Positions 13,894 to 24,651 of a stretch of DNA of 64,000 bases are shown here, piece after piece. A model generated the notes under the pieces. The model was not told where the DNA came from. It saw only the letters and a program-made list of their open reading frames with translations, and did not search any database. The first letter of the stretch is position 1; the number at the start of each line of letters is the position of its first letter. The DNA lies in the NCBI RefSeq assembly GCF_954871325.1, contig NC_088776.1, positions 21,495,508 to 21,559,507 of the forward strand. The letters are read 5' to 3'. The position numbers were made by a program, and so were the translations under genes. The stretch comes from Gordionus sp. m RMFG-2023. Its lineage: Eukaryota; Nematomorpha; Gordioida; Chordodea; Parachordodidae.

Positions 13894-14282
13894 ACGTGTG
13901 TTGAAAATAATATATGTTCTAGGTTTGGCCCAATACTTTACGAATGTTAATTAATGTTTAAAAAAAGAAAGAGATAAAATATAAAAAAAAGAGAAAATAT
14001 AACAAAAATGTTAAAACATTAAATGGTTGAATAAGTGTATTAAAATATATAAAATATTTTGATATTGTTAACAACAATTATTTTTTATTATAATTCATAT
14101 ATTCTATGACCAATAATGTATACATATTGTTTTAAAGGGTTTATATTTTAATAAGAGTCTTAATAGTAGAATATCAACTAAATTTTCTTGGTTTTCCATC
14201 TATCACTTTTTAAAAAATGATTGATGTCGATACTCTGCTTGTATAAGATTTGGACCTTTAAATATTTAATTTATAAAATATT
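13894..14282. other. AT-rich spacer upstream of pyridoxal kinase
   Basis: AT-rich DNA between the hAT right end and the kinase start. I see no TATA box that stands out from the background and no exon. If the kinase has a separate 5' untranslated exon it cannot be recognised here. Confidence 0.4.
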
Positions 14283-15194
14283 ATGAGATTCCTTATGAAC
14301 AAACGTATTTTATCAATTCAAAGTCATGTAGTGTCTGGATATGTTGGGAATAAAAGTGCTACTTTTCCTTTACAGCTATTAGGCTTTGAGGTAGATCCTA
14401 TTAATTCAGTTCAATTTTCTAATCACACTGGCTATAGAAATGGATGGAATGGTGATATGCTTAATTCTAAGTCATTAAATAATTTATTTGATGGTCTAAT
14501 ATCAAATAATTTAATCGAATATAGTCATCTATTAACTGGATATATTGGGGATGCCGATTTTTTGAAGTCCATAATAAATATTCATAAATACTTAAAAGAA
14601 AAAAATCCTAATTTAATCTATTTATGTGATCCAGTTTTGGGTGATAACAATAAGTTATATGTGCCAGAGGGATTAATTCCAATTTACAAAAATGAAATAT
14701 TACCATTAGCCAATATTTTAACCCCAAACCAATATGAAGCAGAAGTACTCTCTGAAATGAAAATAAATAATGAAAATGATGTGATAATTATTCTAAAAAT
14801 GTTACATCAAAAAGGCATCAAAACTATTGTTTTATCAAGCTGTCAATTTGATAATTCTGAAAATTTATACTGTTATGCTAGTTTATATGAAAAAAATCAA
14901 TATACCACTGTTAAAGTTGAATTTCCTAAGATAAATGCAAAATTTGTTGGAACTGGGGATCTATTTTGTGCCTTATTTTTAGCATGGTATGATACATATA
15001 AGAATGACTTAAAGCAAGTGTGTGATAAAGTTTTATCTACGATGCAACTAATTTTAAAAAGAACAATTGACTATGCAGGTAAATATAGCGACTCAGATCA
15101 AGACAGTGCAAAGTATTTAGAACTTAAACTTATTGAAAGCAAAAGGGACATTGAGAATCCATTAAATATTATCAATTCATATTATATAAGCTAA
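14283..15194 (+). CDS. Pdxk: Pyridoxal kinase, single exon
   Basis: This gene phosphorylates pyridoxal, pyridoxamine and pyridoxine with ATP in the cytosol to supply pyridoxal phosphate. The 303-residue product aligns with animal PDXK over its whole length. RILSIQSHVVSGYVGNKSA (residues 8-26) and VQFSNHTGY (43-51) form the substrate side; LCDPVLGD (114-121) and the LTPNQYEAE stretch (146-154) are family signatures; GTGDLF (223-228) holds the catalytic Asp at 226; the end SKRDIENP matches the conserved C-terminus. A second Met at residue 5 (14295) gives MNKRILSIQSH, which fits the family start better than the upstream Met. There is no intron, unlike the multi-exon vertebrate gene. The frame is intact and every catalytic motif is present, so it is probably functional. 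Nearest neighbours are transposons only. Confidence 0.95.
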   Translation: MRFLMNKRILSIQSHVVSGYVGNKSATFPLQLLGFEVDPINSVQFSNHTGYRNGWNGDMLNSKSLNNLFDGLISNNLIEYSHLLTGYIGDADFLKSIINIHKYLKEKNPNLIYLCDPVLGDNNKLYVPEGLIPIYKNEILPLANILTPNQYEAEVLSEMKINNENDVIIILKMLHQKGIKTIVLSSCQFDNSENLYCYASLYEKNQYTTVKVEFPKINAKFVGTGDLFCALFLAWYDTYKNDLKQVCDKVLSTMQLILKRTIDYAGKYSDSDQDSAKYLELKLIESKRDIENPLNIINSYYIS

Positions 15195-15229
15195 AAAATG
15201 ACTCATGTATTTATTCTAAAATATTTTGT

Positions 15230-15235
15230 AATAAA
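15230..15235 (+). promoter_or_regulatory. Candidate polyadenylation signal of pyridoxal kinase
   Basis: AATAAA lies 36 bp after the kinase stop codon. The surrounding sequence is AT-rich, so chance occurrence is possible, but the spacing is ordinary. Confidence 0.4.
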
Positions 15236-16633
15236 TGGTATTATAGACTTATTTTTACACAAATTAAAATACACCTTAAAGCTGAATGTATATTTTAATG
15301 TGCATGTTAAAATTAGCCCTAAAACAAATAACTTAAATATTTTTTTAAAAAATTAAATATTTTTTACTTATTAATTTGACTTTAAGCTTATCCAAACATT
15401 AGGAAAGAATTATAAACTCAATATTAAGGTTTTTAAAAATTTGTTATAATGTTGATCAAATCAAAAAAATTGTAATTTGATATTTTACAAATTTCTGAAC
15501 AATTTAATTTAGAAAAAGAATATTATAGGTGTGTACCAGTGCTGCTTTTTGGTAGCCTTTTGATTTAAATTTGCTGATTTCAAGTTTCAATCACAGATTT
15601 TAATCTTAAATTTTTATTAACATTACGGGAGAAATCACTGATATATTATCTAAGATCATCATAAAGGGGTAGGGGGCTTTTGAGTAGTTATTTATACTAT
15701 AAATTTATTTGATAGATATAGGCCTACTCTTTAAAGACCCTTGGCCAGATTGTTTTAAAAAAAATCATTTTGATTTTGCACTTTTAGAAAAAATTTTCCT
15801 CTAAAATTTCTAGTCAATACTTTAATTCTTACTTATTTTATAAGAAATATTATATATGACATATTATTGTATTCATTTTTGGGGAGAGGGGGTGGGTTAG
15901 GACAATTTTTTTTATTAGCTTAAAATATTATTTTACGGAAAGTGGCAAATTTGCCAAGGGAGGACTCTTCTCTTTCCCCCACACCAGTTATATCAATGTA
16001 AAAAATATTTATACAGAATAGAATAAACTATAAATTAACCAATAAAATCAATAGACCCTTTTATAATAGGCCTTTCACAACAACAGTTTTTTTTTAAAAA
16101 TGTTCATTATTAATAAATTTAATCCTGGGGAATTATTTTCAGAAAGTCCGCCCCCCCCCTCCTCCAAACTTGGGATCAAACCCAACTTGCTGCGCCCCAG
16201 TTCAGGCCTTTAAAGTCAAATTTTTTTGTATACCAATCTAGCAACGATTTTTTTTTTAAATTCGCATTTCATTTTTAAAAGCAAATTATTTTCCCGAAAA
16301 AATACTATTGATCCTTCCGAAAAATATATTTAGAAGGATAAAGAATATATATTTATGGTTGAGAAAACTTCTTTATGCTTACCTGGGTAACTCGTACAGT
16401 CAAATAAAAATATATTAAAATATCTTACCGAATGTTAGTCAAAGTTGATTTATAAAACAATCTTAACATTTCTTATGTCCAAAGGTTCAGACTGGTCACA
16501 GATCTTTTTAAAGTTGGTTTCAGGTTTGGCCAATTTTCTTTAACTGTTCAGATTCGGTTTAGGTTTCAGTAAATTTTCAGGCTTGGTTTCCTATTCATTT
16601 TCAAAATAAATTAACATAAATAAGCTATTCAAT
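15236..16633. other. Repeat debris, no gene seen
   Basis: AT-rich DNA with several G- or C-homopolymer patches (near 15664, 15885, 16150) of the sort found at ends of decayed transposon copies, for example CAAACTTGGGATCAAACCC near 16165. I could not pair any of these into a TIR element. Confidence 0.4.
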
Positions 16634-16950
16634 TAGAGCCCTGCAAATTCAAAGCTTAATTTTTATATATTTTTAGGCTCGAGGTTAGTTCGGCCCAAAT
16701 TTATATTTCAGACCCGAATTCGGCTAGGCCCAGAATTTTTAATTACAAAATATAAATTAACGCATTTTATGAAGATAGATGAAATAAAATGACTAATTTT
16801 TTTTTCCTAACCACGGATAAATTCTAACTATTATTTTTGAAACAAAAGAAAACATGAATTTATTATTTTAGAATTTTTTAATTTTTCATTTCAAGCCTGA
16901 CCAAAGATATTTATAAATTTGTAAGCCTGGCCCGGACTTGCAGGTATCTA
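16634..16950. mobile_element. Small hAT-like MITE, TCTGCAA/GGCCCG family, copy 1
   Basis: Starts TAGAGCCCTGCAA and ends TTGCAGGTATCTA (inverted TAGATACCTGCAA). It has the degraded GGCCCGG/CCCGAA words near both ends that are typical of the family. Flanks TATTCAAT (16626-16633) and ATTTCAAT (16951-16958) agree at 6 of 8 positions. Non-coding. Related copies: 22946-23247, 54317-54767 and 63751-64000. Confidence 0.75.
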
Positions 16951-16958
16951 ATTTCAAT

Positions 16959-17656
16959 TTTTTAAAAAAAATTACCATATTATTTTAAAATAAATTATAT
17001 AATAATATACTTCGTAAATTATTTTTTATCCGTTATTTTTATATATCGGATCGACAATTTAACGATATCGGCCGATGACCGATTTTTTAGTAATAGAAAT
17101 TTAAAAAATTGGTACATATCGCTACTAATTATTTAACTAAAAAAGACTTATGATAAGGTCCGACTGGACTTTTTTTTAAAATAGTAAATTAATATAATAT
17201 AAGATAATACCTATTTTATTTATTAAACCTCGTCCTAGCATCTATAAATTAGTTACTAATTTGGTCAACGAATTTCGTCATTAATGTTTTTAAACGTTCG
17301 TCAAAAGTTCATAACTAAAATTAGTTACCAATTTGAACTGAATTTAAGAATTATATGTCCGTACAATATTTTAAATGATTGCATTTGAGTTTATAAATAA
17401 TGTCATTTTACCATCATTTACAACATCTTGAAAAGACAAGCGGAAAGCCCCAAAATTATATGATTGTTAATATATTTTTTTGTTTTCCTCTTAATTTCTT
17501 ATTGATCTTCTAATAATAAGTTAGACTACTTTAAGATTATATAGAGATGCCTCCATTAAAAACACAATAAACTTATCAAATTAAAATGCAAATTTCGTGA
17601 AAAAAATACTTGGACACACGAATTAATTAGTTCACTAAAGTAATTAATATTTATTT
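16959..17656. other. AT-rich stretch, no gene seen
   Basis: AT-rich DNA. A short GC-richer patch with ATCGG words near 17040-17095 looks like the end of an unidentified repeat. No frame of note. Confidence 0.4.
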
Positions 17657-17664
17657 CCTATTTA

Positions 17665-17852
17665 TAGTGTTGTTAAACGGCTCAATTTGAGCCGATTTTT
17701 AAAAACGGCTTCTAAAGATTTTGCTCATAGATGGAACATAGGATTGAACATCTATTGGCGAAATCTAGACGCTTAGGCGATACTTTCCTGGCTATAATGT
17801 TGCGTTAGCCCTTTTTAAAAATCGGCTCAAATCGAGCCGTTTAACAACACTA
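17665..17852. mobile_element. hAT-like MITE, TAGTGTTGTTAAACG family, copy 2, exact TSD
   Basis: A 188-bp element begins TAGTGTTGTTAAACGGCTC and ends with its inverted copy. It is flanked by a perfect 8-bp duplication, CCTATTTA (17657-17664 and 17853-17860), which assigns the family to the hAT superfamily. The interior aligns with copy 1 (3293-3515) in reverse orientation. Non-coding. Confidence 0.95.
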
Positions 17853-17860
17853 CCTATTTA

Positions 17861-18587
17861 TAATGAATTGCTAAAAATAATTAATGAAAAATCATGTGAA
17901 ATTATTACACTTGATGTAACTATTATTATATCAACTATTTTATTTTATAAGTAAAATTATTCATAATTGCGATTTAAATTACTTTTATTCTTAAAAATAA
18001 ATATTAAAAAAACTCAATTTATTCATCATCAATATTTTAGCCTAATAAGTTTATATTGATATTGAGTCAATAGGCTTAGGTATAACCTAGGCCAATCAAA
18101 ATCGGCATAGATTTAGCCTTAGCCAATTAAAATAGGCGTAGGCTTAGGCATAATTTAAATTGGCTAAACTAATCCAAATCTCCATAAGCTTAGAGCTTGT
18201 AGCAAAATAATTTTATGAAAATATTTTATATCTTAACGAAATACATTTTCAAAGTTTTTTGCCCAACTTTAATAAATAATGAATTTTGATAACTCAAAAA
18301 ATAAAATATGAGTGATTCCACCATCCATTTAAACAAAATTATAATAGTGATTGTGAAAAATAGACATATTTTCGCCCAAATTTTATAATAAAAATAGAAG
18401 GAAGTTTTAAATAATGATGAATTAAGGCAGTTCTATTAGATCCTAGATCTAGGTTATTAATATATTAATAAATTATAAATGGGAAAGAAGCATCTTGAAA
18501 ATTTTGTTAGATGGGATTTGAAGTCAGACCGACGATTTATTTTAAAAAAATCTTTGATTCTCAATTGAAAAATTATTATGTGAACTA
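17861..18587. other. AT-rich stretch with short GGCTTAGGC-type repeats
   Basis: AT-rich DNA. Between about 18050 and 18180 the words GGCTTAGG(C/T)ATAA and CCAATTAAAAT(A/C)GGC recur several times with slight changes, suggesting a decayed subterminal repeat zone. No gene seen. Confidence 0.45.
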
Positions 18588-18595
18588 ATGATAAA

Positions 18596-20060
18596 TAGTG
18601 CTGTAACGTAACGTGTCGTTAGTGACAGCGTTACCTTCTTCTAGAGGTAACGAGGAACGGTAAGAAAAAATATTACTCGTTACTTTAATTTTTTTCTTAA
18701 CAAATATGGAAAAACATATTTTATTGTATTATAAAATTATTTTTTAAATTTTACAAATAATTTAAGCCTAGTTTATAAGTCAGATCAACCAACAGATTTC
18801 TTCATTTTTATTTAAAATTTTTATTGTTAAATTTTCAGTCATTGTTGCTAATCTAATTATTGAAATCAAGATAAATTCTTATTCTTATGCTCTAATATTA
18901 TAATTTATTTTTTAAAGAATATTATGCCAATTGTACGTATATCTTCAGATAGATGATTTAACTTGACCTGGTCTCAATATGAAACATTTTTTTACAGGAA
19001 ACAAAAAATTAAGGGTACGAAGTCTACACTTTAAAAAATTGTGTCCCAACTCAGATATTTCCTCAATTGTGGAATTAACATGGGCAGTCTCGAAAGTGTG
19101 CGGCCATTTCTAAGGAATAAATGGGAAGATATCTGATTAAACTGGTTATAACAAGATGAACACTTTCCGTGAAATTAATAGTCTTATTAAGGAGAATAAC
19201 CAATTTGATGAATCTTGTGATAAATACGAATAGCAGAGATTTACAGATAATGACAAGTCGTTCATATATATATATTGTATAGTTAGTGTTAATTAAAATA
19301 TGATATGTATATATATATGATTTTATAAGCTATGAAACATGTTGCTATACCTTTCGATTTTATAACATTTGGAATATCTCACTCCTACGATAACTATTTA
19401 AAAAAATGAAACTTAAAAAAATTGCTTTAAATAATTTCAAGTTTTGTAAGCCACTTATTTATGTAATCCTGCAAGACATAGATAAAAGGTATACAGTTAA
19501 AATAATGTTTATAATTTATTTTTGATTATATATTTATTCTCAATAGATTCGAACACATCTATAAAGATGAATATATGCTATCAGCAATAATTCACCCACT
19601 ACTTAAATTAGATTAGCCCCGGATAAAATTATAGGTCAACGAAGGTAGAAAGTTTAAACTTATTTTCAGTTTGATAAAATATCTTAACAAAGAAAAAGCA
19701 GACTATTCCTTTAAAAAACAATACACATTCCAGATTATTTTCTGATAAAGATAAAAACTTTTAGTAAAGATCTGAATGAAGATTCTTTTAAAGATTATCT
19801 AATTAAGCTTTTTTAAAATAAGGATTGTTCTTTAATTTTTTATAAATTCCCCATTAAATTTTTATTTATTAAATATAATATAACCCTCCCTTCTGCGACG
19901 TTTAGCATGGCGAAAGATGTGTTAAGCACTCTCATCTAATCAAATTTTGAAAATCAATTTTTGTTAAAAATAAATAAAAAATTATTATAAAATATATCTT
20001 ATTTACCTTTTTTGGAGTAACGAGTAACGCGTTTTTGTTGAAGTAATGTTTACAGGTCTA
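18596..20060 (+). mobile_element. hAT transposon with GTTACTCGTTAC subterminal repeats
   Basis: Starts TAGTGCTGTAACGTAACG and ends GTTTACAGGTCTA. Flanks ATGATAAA (18588-18595) and ATTATAAA (20061-20068) agree at 7 of 8 positions. Both ends carry direct and inverted GTTAC/GTAAC words. The plus strand has transposase remnants: SSIVELTWAVSKVCGHF near 19075; FCKPLIYVILQDIDKRYTV near 19445; a YKDEYMLSAIIHPLLKL piece near 19565, matching the hAT AxxLHPxFKL region; and LPSATFSMAKDVLSTLI near 19885, matching the dimerisation end. Many stops and frameshifts show that it is dead. Confidence 0.85.
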
Positions 20061-20068
20061 ATTATAAA

Positions 20069-20433
20069 TAATTTTTAGAGTGTTTCAAAATAAGTGACAA
20101 TTAAAAAAAAAGAATTGAATTTTAAATTTTATTTAGCGGAATACTAAAAATTGATCATTGAAAGTAACCGTTTGGCATAACACCAGAACCATAAATATAA
20201 TTAATTATAACTAAATTATAATTTATCATATTGCTTTAAATTCTTAATGTAAAATCTAACGAAAGTATTTATATAATGAAAATTGAGTGTAAAATTAATT
20301 GACCAATTTCTATCAAATTATTGATAGTTGAACGATAGCCCTAGAGATAAAAAACAATATATAATCTAATTGTTGTAAGATGTATAGTTTATATATACTT
20401 TTTTTTAAAAAACTTTGATTTAATTTTTTAAAC
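20069..20433. other. Upstream region of the modular protease gene
   Basis: AT-rich spacer between a hAT element and the start codon. TATATATA near 20391-20397 lies about 40 bp before the ATG and could be a TATA element, but such strings are common in this window. Confidence 0.35.
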
Positions 20434-23400
20434 ATGTCTATGAAATCGATATTTTTATTAACAATTATTTTTAACATTGTTGAAATATATTCTCAGCGCT
20501 GTGGATCACAAGGTACATATACTTTTTCTAATAATTATAACCCATATTAATGTAATAGTTTTATTCCATGTACTAGCTAGATTTAATTTAAACCAGTGTT
20601 GTCGTTATGGGGCGCAAACCCCTCTTTGAATTTTTTAAGATAATTCGTGTTTAAGCATGTCTAAAATTTTCTATTTGATCAATTAGTTTTTTCAGAATCC
20701 GAAATAAAAAAGATATATGACTCTTTTAGCACAGTTAAATGATAAGAGAGATCTATAGCAAAATTATATTTAACAAATTTAATCGAGTCAAAATATGAAT
20801 ATGTTTATATATTTTTGTCATTGAAAAATTTACACCTTGAATAAATTAATATATTTTTTTTATTTTCTCATGTAAATGGTAAACGAATTTATTATAATGG
20901 CCTGAAGATTTTTTTTAACAAAGGGAGGGGGGAGGTTAAAAATTATGTCCACATGATGAATAAAGGACAATTTTTTTTATAATTACTTTTTTCGCATTTT
21001 ATAGGTATACCTAATTTTATTAATAAGTAACACAATCCTTGTCTAGTTAGTTCTACTCTTCAAAAAAATATTGGAATAAATAATGAAGAATACCCCTCTT
21101 TTTTGATTTTAAAATTAGAGTAGAATTGAGTAGAATTTTTTCTTTGATTCAAAAATAAAACAAGATATATACATCAAGATATTATTAAATAATTTTTGTT
21201 GGGAATTTTCTAGGGAAAAACAAATCTTTGGTTTAAAAAAAAATGCAGAGTTTGAAATGTTCTTCAAAATAAAAAATCTTTAAATATTTTGATCTCTTAA
21301 GATTTTTTTTATACACAGTAATAAGTGCTATGAATTTTTATTTTGACTTCCTTTTTGTAAAGTAACGAATAAGGTAATGACGTTTCATTTTTTTCGGACA
21401 GTTACGAAAAAATAGTGAAATTTTATTTTTAAAACTTTTACAGTAATGTTTTTTTATCTTCTATAATTTTCTTATATATTTTAAAAACAAATATTATAAG
21501 GTCCGATATACATGAATGAGATTTCATGTGGTTGTCCAAATGGTATATATAGCATATTAACTCCTTCTGGGCAAGGACCTTACGATATATATATTATAAC
21601 AAACAATGGACAAATCAGGGCAAAATTAGGAAGAGCTGGAACCTGGAATTATAACCACGCAAGATTTGCTAATTTAAATACAGTGTTGCTTTCCAGACCA
21701 CAAATCAATTTTTTATCGTCCCTTCAGGATCCAGAAATAGACATAGATACGGATATAAATTTTAAAATTTTAAAAAGTTTTAGTCCAAATCCATCAGCGA
21801 TTACTGTAAGGTAATATTTGATAAGATATACAATATTTTTTTTGTTTATAAATTTAATTTTAAAATTCTTTTTTATCCGAATGGGATTACAAATCCGATC
21901 TTGACTGCTGATAAAAAAAATAGCTCTAGTAAACCTATTTAAAAACGAAACAGTAAATTTGAATCGAATAGTAACGAACAACGAAGTAAAATCTCTTTTT
22001 TTTGATTTGCTTGAGATGATATTATAAATTACATTAATATGCATTTTCATTTCGTTAACTTGATCGCATGTTCCTTATTAACAGATTATTATAATAATTT
22101 TTTCTATTTGAAATTAGATATTCAATAAAAAATAAATTCTATCAATATATAATAATGAATTTATTCGCACGCATACAATTCGTAAATTATTCAATTCCAC
22201 GAATTGAATATGGCTGATGAACAATTCGATTTGTATTTACTTTTAAATAGACCGACTCTTGATTTAGATTTCAAATGGAACAAGTCTAATTCTTTTATAT
22301 TTCAACAAATAAAAGGCCCAAATGTTTATTATAAATATAGGGGCGTTAGTAGTCTATACAATCTCAGGGAGCTCAAAATTTTTTTTTAAAATTCAAAATG
22401 ACCATTTTTTTGCTAACATTTTCAAAATGACCCTTTTTCAAAATTTTAAGGGCCTTCGAGCCCCTAAGCCCCCTCTTTCAGTTACACTACTAATCTACTT
22501 TACAAGGCGAAGAACTAAAATAGCTTTTCCATAATTTTTCTTTTGAGCAAAATATTTCATAACTTACTTTTTTAATATAATTTTTTTAAAAAATATTTTT
22601 GAAATTTGTGATATTATTCATATTTTGCATTTCAAGAAATTAATAGTGACGTTGCTATATCTTAATATTTTAGGTGTCTAATAGTAAATTTAGGCGTGCT
22701 AACAGATCTTTTCATAATGTTGTAAATATTAAAAAAAACATGATACAAATAGATTCTTAATTTAAATTTAAGAATTATAATGTTCTAAATGCCTAAAAAA
22801 ATAAGCTGTTGTATAAGAGTAGGCATGGCCAGTGACAACCACATTCCTAAAATAATTCCCGTCTAGTAATAGGTATTTTTTAAAGATTCCTTACCAAAAT
22901 AGGATGTCATTAGCGATGCCATTGTGTCCCCTGAAAATAACAGATTCGTGATCTGCAACAGGCCTAATAGAAATAAAAAAATATTGTTCGTCCGCCCTGC
23001 TCGGCCCGAATTTATTTAAATATAGAAATATTAATGGTTTGTGCAAGAATTTTAAAATATATGAATAAATGAAATATAATGATGTCTCATTTAAAAATTT
23101 AAACCCGACCCGGCTTGAAATTTTTTAAAATATATTAAGTCCGACCCAGCCCGAACCGAAAATATTTTTTAAATAGACCCGACTCGGTCTGAAATCTATT
23201 TGGGCAGGGGTCGGGTTTGTACCCTAGCCGTGATTTGCAGATTTCTATTACAGATTTATTTATGTTTTATAATAACTAATTTTAAAACTTCAGGGCCAAA
23301 GTTGAATACTTTTTGATGAATTTTTTAAAATAATACTTATGAATTATGCCTATTAGTTTTTAATTTTCTTATAATTGATGAATAATTGATATGTGATTAT

Positions 23401-24651
23401 ATAAAATTAAATACAAGGGCAAATCTTTAGAGGTACTAAATTATAATTCATATATAGGGAAATGGAAATTAATCAGAAATATATATAATATATTAAATAT
23501 TCAAAAGATATTTGGATGATCTATCGATTATATCAACAATATGCCTACGAAATTTTGGAGGTCGTCAGCAACTGTTTTTCTCATATCGGAGACCAAGACA
23601 ATCATATAACAGGGACCAAAATAGTATATATCTCTCATTTGACGGGAGAAGTAAAGTACGATGTAATCAAGCTAGCAGAAATCCATTTGCACATTCCACC
23701 TGTGGAAAATGTGGAACACCCTATAATGGTCAATTCACTCCAGATTTTGTATTAGAGAGCATTTCCTTACAATCTTCTTACAATAATTGGTTCGATTTCA
23801 TTGGATCCTATTATTATGTGTATGTTACCTTAAAAAACTGCGTAAGTTCCTTTATACTTATAATTTAATAAAATATTTTTATCTTTTTTTGTAGGTTCAA
23901 TATTACACTAGCTTTTTTTCATCAGATAAAAATATTTTAAACTATTTTTCATAAATGAATGCTGAATTAAAAATGAAAAGATAAATATCAAAATTGGTCA
24001 TTTTTATTTCACAATGTTATTATTGATTATACATTAAACATTTATTATATTGGGCTAATTATCACGTCTAAAAATTAAATTTATGATAGATAAAATATGT
24101 AATGTAGTTTTAGGCTTAAATTTAAAGAAAGAGCCGAAATATCTTTAGTGTGATATTTCAATATGTAACAAAGGGTCATAATGAATATATTATGAATTTA
24201 AGATGCTTAAAAAAAAGCATCCTATTAAATTATTAAAAATTATCGAAAAAAAAATACAGAATACTTAATGCATCTGATTCTAAGAGATAATTTAGAGGGT
24301 CAGAAATTTTATAATTATTACTTATATATACAATAATAATCCTATCTAGTATTTATTATTCATATGAGGTTAGATTTCTTCCAGCACACTCTTAATCCCA
24401 GTCCTCCACGCTTTTCTGTCATTCATTAAGTATTCAAATAATGTATGATATATACCTCTGATTTATTTACAATTCATAATACCAGAATTAGCATTAATTC
24501 ATTAGAAATATAATTGACATCAAATAAAAAATATTTTGTTGGCAAAAATCTGTATTTTAAGGGCACTGTGGGAGTTGTTTCACGAATATATAGCCTGCCC
24601 GTCACTGGTCGGCAAATTACATACCATGGAGATATCAAATTTAAGACTTAA
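20434..24651 (+). CDS. Alternative short product: secreted Cys-rich protein, 270 residues
   Basis: The first three exons (20434-20512, 21501-21810, 23508-23841) can be spliced in phase 0 to 24562-24651, which has an AG acceptor, 29 codons ([18 protein letters not shown] at the start) and a TAA stop. The result is a signal peptide plus one compact domain with paired-looking cysteines (8, at about residues 23, 36, 38, 142, 182, 195, 198, 241). The N-terminal portion contains CGCPNGIY and [12 protein letters not shown] do not recognise the fold. Either this is an alternative last exon of the protease gene or it is the true end of a separate upstream gene, in which case the protease gene starts after 24651 with a 5' exon I did not find. 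Confidence 0.6.

Noticed and set aside
22347-22492. Possible MITE with TAGTAGT/ACTACTA ends in a protease-gene intron
   Set aside because: Ends pair for only about 10 bp and the flanks show no duplication.
24365-24425. Minus-strand [17 protein letters not shown] resembling a LINE reverse-transcriptase C-terminus
   Set aside because: Too short to support and no other LINE domain nearby.
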